Shown piece by piece: positions 60,886 to 64,000 of a stretch of DNA of 64,000 bases (position 1 is the stretch's first letter; every line of letters starts with the position of its first letter). The position numbers and the translations under genes are program-made. A model generated the notes under the pieces. It ran no database searches, was not told where the DNA came from, and saw only the letters and a list, made by a program, of their open reading frames with translations. Origin of the DNA: CAYSCZ01 sp051155775 (GTDB lineage Bacteria > Bacteroidota > Bacteroidia > Cytophagales > Cyclobacteriaceae); contig DAXETV010000016.1 in the NCBI GenBank assembly GCA_051155775.1, positions 62,001-126,000 on the forward strand, given 5' to 3'.

Positions 60886-61183
60886 CTTCTGATATGGTTT
60901 GATTATAAAATGATGATTCCTGAATATTGAATTCATTAGCCAGTGCAGCTATATATGAATTATTGTCCTGCCAGAAAGAAAAGAATATTGCTGCGTTTAT
61001 CACCAACAAACTAATGGAGGCAGCCACAGCGATATATATCCAGGAATTAATTGGGATATTTTTTTTGTGGTTATGATCATTGACCCTGGCTATTACCTTT
61101 TCTTTTAGGTCATTGGGGGCTTTTGCAGGTGTTAAACCATCCAGGCTCTTCAGTATTTTGTCTATATTCTTATCAGATTGCAT
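60869..61183 (-). CDS. Putative anti-sigma-type membrane protein
   Basis: 104 residues: a short cytoplasmic N-terminus (SDKNIDKILKSLDGLTPAKAP), one membrane helix (about 47-70, YIAVAASISLLVINAAIFFSF) and a short outer part. It overlaps the sigma-factor gene by 11 bases and the Spy-like gene by 17. No zinc anti-sigma HxxxCxxC motif is visible, so the role rests on position and topology. It probably holds the ECF sigma factor at the membrane. Confidence 0.75.
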   Translation of the reverse strand: MQSDKNIDKILKSLDGLTPAKAPNDLKEKVIARVNDHNHKKNIPINSWIYIAVAASISLLVINAAIFFSFWQDNNSYIAALANEFNIQESSFYNQTISEDELLQ

Positions 61184-61745
61184 CTGTTCTATATAATTTA
61201 TTCAATCGCTTTTTTAAATTTTTTTTAGCTCTTGCCAGCAGCGATTCCACCGAGGATTCTGACACTTTCATGACCTCAGCTATTTGTTTTTGCGATAGGC
61301 CCTCTATTTTTTTTAATACAAAGGCTATTCGTTGAGCATCCGGTAGCCTGTCCACCGAATTCATAAGAATAGAAGCAGATTCTTTCTTTTCCATTTCAAC
61401 ACCGGGGTGATCAAATGATGGTATGCTGAGGCCACTGCCATAATTTTTTTCTATGGATATCACTTCATTTTTTCGTTTTAGACGTTTTGATTTTCTTATC
61501 ATTTCCAGTGATTTATTTAGGGCAATCCTGTAAATCCAGGTGGATAATTTAGCATCATTCCGAAATGTATTCATAGATTTAAATACCTCAACAAAGACCT
61601 CCTGTGCGATGTCCTCAGCATCTACAGGTTGTTTTAGAATACCAAGACATGTATTGTAAACATTATCCTGGTATCTATCGATCAGGCATTCAAATGCTTT
61701 GTGATCATTTTTTAGAAGGCCCCGGATCAGTTGATCGTCTTCCAC
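61173..61745 (-). CDS. ECF-type RNA polymerase sigma factor
   Basis: 190 residues with both ECF regions: sigma-2 (FECLIDRYQDNVYNTCLGIL, DAEDIAQEVFVEVFKSM, LSTWIYRIALNKSLEMIRK) and sigma-4 (LPDAQRIAFVLKKIEGLSQKQIAEVMKVSESSVESLLARAKKNL). It lies between two Spy-like proteins and beside a membrane protein, like metal- or envelope-stress-responsive ECF systems such as CnrYXH. Probably activates its own operon. Confidence 0.93.
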   Translation of the reverse strand: MEDDQLIRGLLKNDHKAFECLIDRYQDNVYNTCLGILKQPVDAEDIAQEVFVEVFKSMNTFRNDAKLSTWIYRIALNKSLEMIRKSKRLKRKNEVISIEKNYGSGLSIPSFDHPGVEMEKKESASILMNSVDRLPDAQRIAFVLKKIEGLSQKQIAEVMKVSESSVESLLARAKKNLKKRLNKLYRTDAI

Positions 61746-61753
61746 CAGCTGAC

Positions 61754-62224
61754 TTAACGTCTAAATCCACCACCATGTGGCCCTTTCATAGCAATCATTT
61801 GAATACGATTATCCATGAAGATTTTTTGCTTCTCATTTAGTTCAGAGCGAATTTTTAATACATGGTCCAATCTCATTTTCATTAATTCTGCACGCAAACC
61901 GCTGATCTCATCAACCATTTGATTAATTTTTGATTTATCGGCGTTGTCTTTTATAATTTCATTTTTAAGCTGGATGCTCTTTTCTTGCACTTTACTCCTT
62001 AAAGGCTGTGCACTACTATGAAACGTTACATAATAAGCATCAAGCTTATCCATTTGACTATCTGTTAAATCAGGGATTCGCATGTAGATAGGTTCAAAAT
62101 CCCTTTGACCCATGTGTGGGCTATCTCCTCTTCGTCCTTTTCCACGTTGAGAAAACCCATCATTACTTACCATGAATAAGGCAAGCAAGACTGACACTGC
62201 AAAGATTAATTTCTGTTTTTTCAT
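61754..62224 (-). CDS. Spy/CpxP-like exported protein
   Basis: 156 residues: signal peptide (MKKQKLIFAVSVLLALFMVSNDGFSQ), a basic Gly/Arg/His segment, then long helices with the LTDSQMDKLDAYYV motif and a second LNEKQKIFMDNRI copy, and a C-terminal GPHGGGFRR. The layout is that of Spy/CpxP/ZraP periplasmic chaperones and metal sensors. It is the first gene of the ECF operon, nine bases before the sigma-factor gene, and may be the sensing component. Confidence 0.82.
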   Translation of the reverse strand: MKKQKLIFAVSVLLALFMVSNDGFSQRGKGRRGDSPHMGQRDFEPIYMRIPDLTDSQMDKLDAYYVTFHSSAQPLRSKVQEKSIQLKNEIIKDNADKSKINQMVDEISGLRAELMKMRLDHVLKIRSELNEKQKIFMDNRIQMIAMKGPHGGGFRR

Positions 62225-62294
62225 GACATCTATTATTTTGTTTTCATCTATTTAGATGTCATTTTTATTGAAATCCTTCGGTATGCTATGAAAA

Positions 62295-63332
62295 TTATCC
62301 GTTAAATATTTTGTACCATCTGGAGATAACCAATTCTGCCGGTTTATTTTGAGGCGTGAAGTTAGGATCACTTGATCCGCCTGCGTTGTTATGGTTGGGG
62401 TACCATTTCCATAAGAATCCACCCGCAAACCATGGTTTATCCCAGAAGACTTCATAAATGGCATCATAGGCATTGGCCTGTGCTTCAAGGTTTATGTTAT
62501 CTGTATTTTTAACTATCTCCCAGTGATTTCCCGCGGATTGGTTGATGCTCTGATACCCATACTCCGTAAAAATTACTGGTTTGTCCACCCCTTCCCTGAA
62601 TTTCTCAATTGCTAGTTTTTTATCCTTCCATAAGGTCACTAATTGATTTTTGGATGGCGATTGAGCATCACATAACGGAAAGTAAGCATCTATACCGATA
62701 AGATCCAGCTTATCCCAAAAAGACACATTTTGGTAGTTATCCCAATTGGCGGCATAGGTGATTTTTCCATGGTAAACTTTCCTTACATCTTCAATCAGAT
62801 CTTCCCAGATATCCGGCCGGTCTACAACTACCTTCCTTAATTCGGTTCCTATGCAGAATAATTCAACATTAAGCGAATCCGCTATTTTTGCATATTTCAA
62901 AATGTATTTTTTGTAATCAATACCCCATTGATCGTATGCTTCATCGGACTTTAGCTGGAATTCACCGGGCCATCCATCTCCCTGCACCCAAACGTGTGGT
63001 TTAAGCATTACTTTAAGCCCTTCTTTTTTGGCATAAGAAATTAATTTTGAGGCACCATCTGTCCGTTCTCCCCACCATTGTCGATGGTGATCAAATACTA
63101 CTTTAGGTTGATGGCCTCGGGAAAAGGCATAGGGTACAATAGATACCCACCGGGCATTGATTTTCTGCAATGTTTTCATGCAATCAGGGTCTACTGATTC
63201 CCGGGGAGAAACGAAGTTAGCGCCATTAATTTTAGGAGTGTATAAGATTTCTTTAGCCGGTATAAGTGTGGCCCACCAGATCAACAGAGGCAGTAGTAGG
63301 ACCAAAGGAAATATCAGTATTTTGAGCTTCAT
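62295..63332 (-). CDS. GH113-like TIM-barrel glycoside hydrolase, membrane anchored
   Basis: 345 residues: an N-terminal helix (about 3-21) and a glycoside-hydrolase TIM barrel similar to family 113 beta-mannanases: NGANFVSPRESVDPDCMKTL, KVMLKPHVWVQGDGWPGE, the acid/base glutamate at 164 (FCIGTELRK), LIGIDAYFPL, and the nucleophile glutamate at 257 (VIFTEYGYQS). WFAGGFLWKWYPNH closes the barrel. Substrate (mannan, glucan or cell-wall glycan) cannot be fixed. It overlaps the stop of the transporter gene by four bases, so the two are cotranscribed. Confidence 0.88.
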   Translation of the reverse strand: MKLKILIFPLVLLLPLLIWWATLIPAKEILYTPKINGANFVSPRESVDPDCMKTLQKINARWVSIVPYAFSRGHQPKVVFDHHRQWWGERTDGASKLISYAKKEGLKVMLKPHVWVQGDGWPGEFQLKSDEAYDQWGIDYKKYILKYAKIADSLNVELFCIGTELRKVVVDRPDIWEDLIEDVRKVYHGKITYAANWDNYQNVSFWDKLDLIGIDAYFPLCDAQSPSKNQLVTLWKDKKLAIEKFREGVDKPVIFTEYGYQSINQSAGNHWEIVKNTDNINLEAQANAYDAIYEVFWDKPWFAGGFLWKWYPNHNNAGGSSDPNFTPQNKPAELVISRWYKIFNG

Positions 63333-64000
63333 TTAGAATGATTGGGAAATAATAATAAAATTAACAACGGTAATAACGTCAGATCTATTAGCAAAGCGAT
63401 TAGCAGGGTTAATGAGATAAATAAGCCTACGTAAAAAGTGGCACCGAAAGTTGAGAAACAAAACACAGAAAAACCAAACATTAATATTATTGTGGTTAAG
63501 GTCATTGCTTTTCCTGTTGATTGCAGAGATGCCTTTAAGGACCAAATTGTTGACATTCCTTTATTTCGCTTAATAAAAAATTTACTGCAAAAATGAATGG
63601 TGTCATCAACGGCTATTCCAAACGATGTCGCAAATATAATTGCAGTAGTTAACTGAATGGATATGCCCATAAAGCCCATAACGGACGCAATGATTAGCAG
63701 TGGTAATACATTAGGAATTAGTAATATGATAAAAGCTTTCCAGGTTTTAAAAACAAATATTCCAATCAACCCTACTAAAATAATAGCTACTATTAATCCA
63801 TTAATTAGATCTGAGGATAGCATATGGTGGGTTTTGTCTATCAACAGTGTGGTTCCGGTTATTCTGAAATTTAATTGGGGGCAGTTAGATTGAATAAATT
63901 GTTTGATTTTTTCATTCATGTATATTGTTTTTTTGGAACCCCATTCGGGTATGAAAGCGGTTACCCTTGCATAGTTATTTGATGGATTTGTTATTTCTGG
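63329..64000 (-). CDS. RND/MMPL-family transporter (partial, 5' end beyond the right edge)
   Basis: The frame stays open to the last base of the window, 27 codons past the internal ATG at 63919 (visible residues PEITNPSNNYARVTAFIPEW...), so this is the C-terminal part of a longer protein. The 223 residues shown contain about five membrane helices and the RND block FGIAVDDTIHFCSKF, which holds the acidic residues of transmembrane segment 4/10. MMPL-type proteins of this family export lipids, hopanoids or other hydrophobic compounds. It overlaps the GH113-like gene by four bases. Confidence 0.85.
   Translation of the reverse strand, partial: PEITNPSNNYARVTAFIPEWGSKKTIYMNEKIKQFIQSNCPQLNFRITGTTLLIDKTHHMLSSDLINGLIVAIILVGLIGIFVFKTWKAFIILLIPNVLPLLIIASVMGFMGISIQLTTAIIFATSFGIAVDDTIHFCSKFFIKRNKGMSTIWSLKASLQSTGKAMTLTTIILMFGFSVFCFSTFGATFYVGLFISLTLLIALLIDLTLLPLLILLLFPNHSK

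Noticed and set aside
63329..63919. A complete 196-residue protein starting at ATG 63919
   Set aside because: The frame stays open upstream to the window edge with RND-like sequence, so the ATG is internal to a larger transporter gene.
1..64000. tRNA, rRNA, CRISPR arrays, insertion sequences with transposase, prophage genes
   Set aside because: Read by eye on both strands; no cloverleaf with a T-loop core, no spaced repeats and no transposase, integrase or phage structural gene were found.

Overview
The window looks like a chromosomal segment of an AT-rich, aerobic member of the Bacteroidota, most likely order Cytophagales (inference). Supporting signs are a SusC/SusD pair, a RemB/Wzi-like outer-membrane protein, a TPR/histidine-kinase/receiver/AraC one-component hybrid, Bat aerotolerance proteins, a fused alpha/beta 2-oxoacid dehydrogenase E1, a bacillithiol-type YtxJ protein, a DUF4834-type small membrane protein, TAnnTTTG-like -7 boxes and little reliance on Shine-Dalgarno sites. 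I found no tRNA, rRNA, CRISPR array, transposase gene or phage gene.

Layout. 1-1332 is the open-ended 5' part of a cryptochrome-DASH gene. 1650-4156 holds two tandem, overlapping alpha/alpha-toroid-like paralogs. 4284-11931 runs rightward: RemB/Wzi-like barrel, small coiled-coil membrane protein, phosphoheptose isomerase (gmhA), ComM/YifB ATPase, ceramidase-like hydrolase, D-threonine-aldolase-like PLP enzyme and bestrophin. 11928-21636 runs leftward: SusD, SusC, lipA, an outer-membrane protein, YtxJ, a basic repeat protein and the fused E1. 21708-29903 runs rightward: M16 peptidase, ispF, mnmD, then the whole 2-oxoglutarate dehydrogenase complex (sucA, sucB, lpd). A 994-residue hybrid sensor converges on lpd. 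carB, DUF4834 and a quinone oxidoreductase follow at 33037-37082.

37167-41414 is a four-gene periplasmic or carbohydrate-type operon (SUMF1-fold protein, Tat-exported Gfo/Idh, xylose-isomerase-type TIM barrel, phosphotriesterase-type lipoprotein) that faces a second Tat-type Gfo/Idh. I propose, as inference, that it oxidises a sugar and opens the resulting lactone. 43197-50082 carries a CHAD protein, purU, BatC/BatB and the ligase-associated PdeM plus Lhr-type helicase.

50083-51975 is the least ordinary stretch. It contains a VapC-type toxin-antitoxin pair with a 54-residue antitoxin, a dense block of inverted repeats resembling the domain V-VI end of a group II intron, a perfect 42-bp palindrome, and a 174-codon gene interrupted only by two in-frame TGA codons. 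It is followed by a tightly overlapped photolyase-SDR-photolyase operon (51976-55464) in which the Fe-S photolyase relative lacks its usual cluster cysteines and the SDR lacks the catalytic tyrosine. With the cryptochrome-DASH gene, three photolyase-superfamily genes lie within 55 kb.

55781-58824 is a metal-handling operon (HYC_CC_PP protein, TonB receptor, HMA protein). 59100-60140 is metX behind a clear SAM-riboswitch-like leader at about 60222-60296. 60376-62224 is an ECF sigma/membrane-protein operon bracketed by two Spy-like proteins, followed by a GH113-like protein and the 3' part of an RND/MMPL transporter that runs off the right edge.
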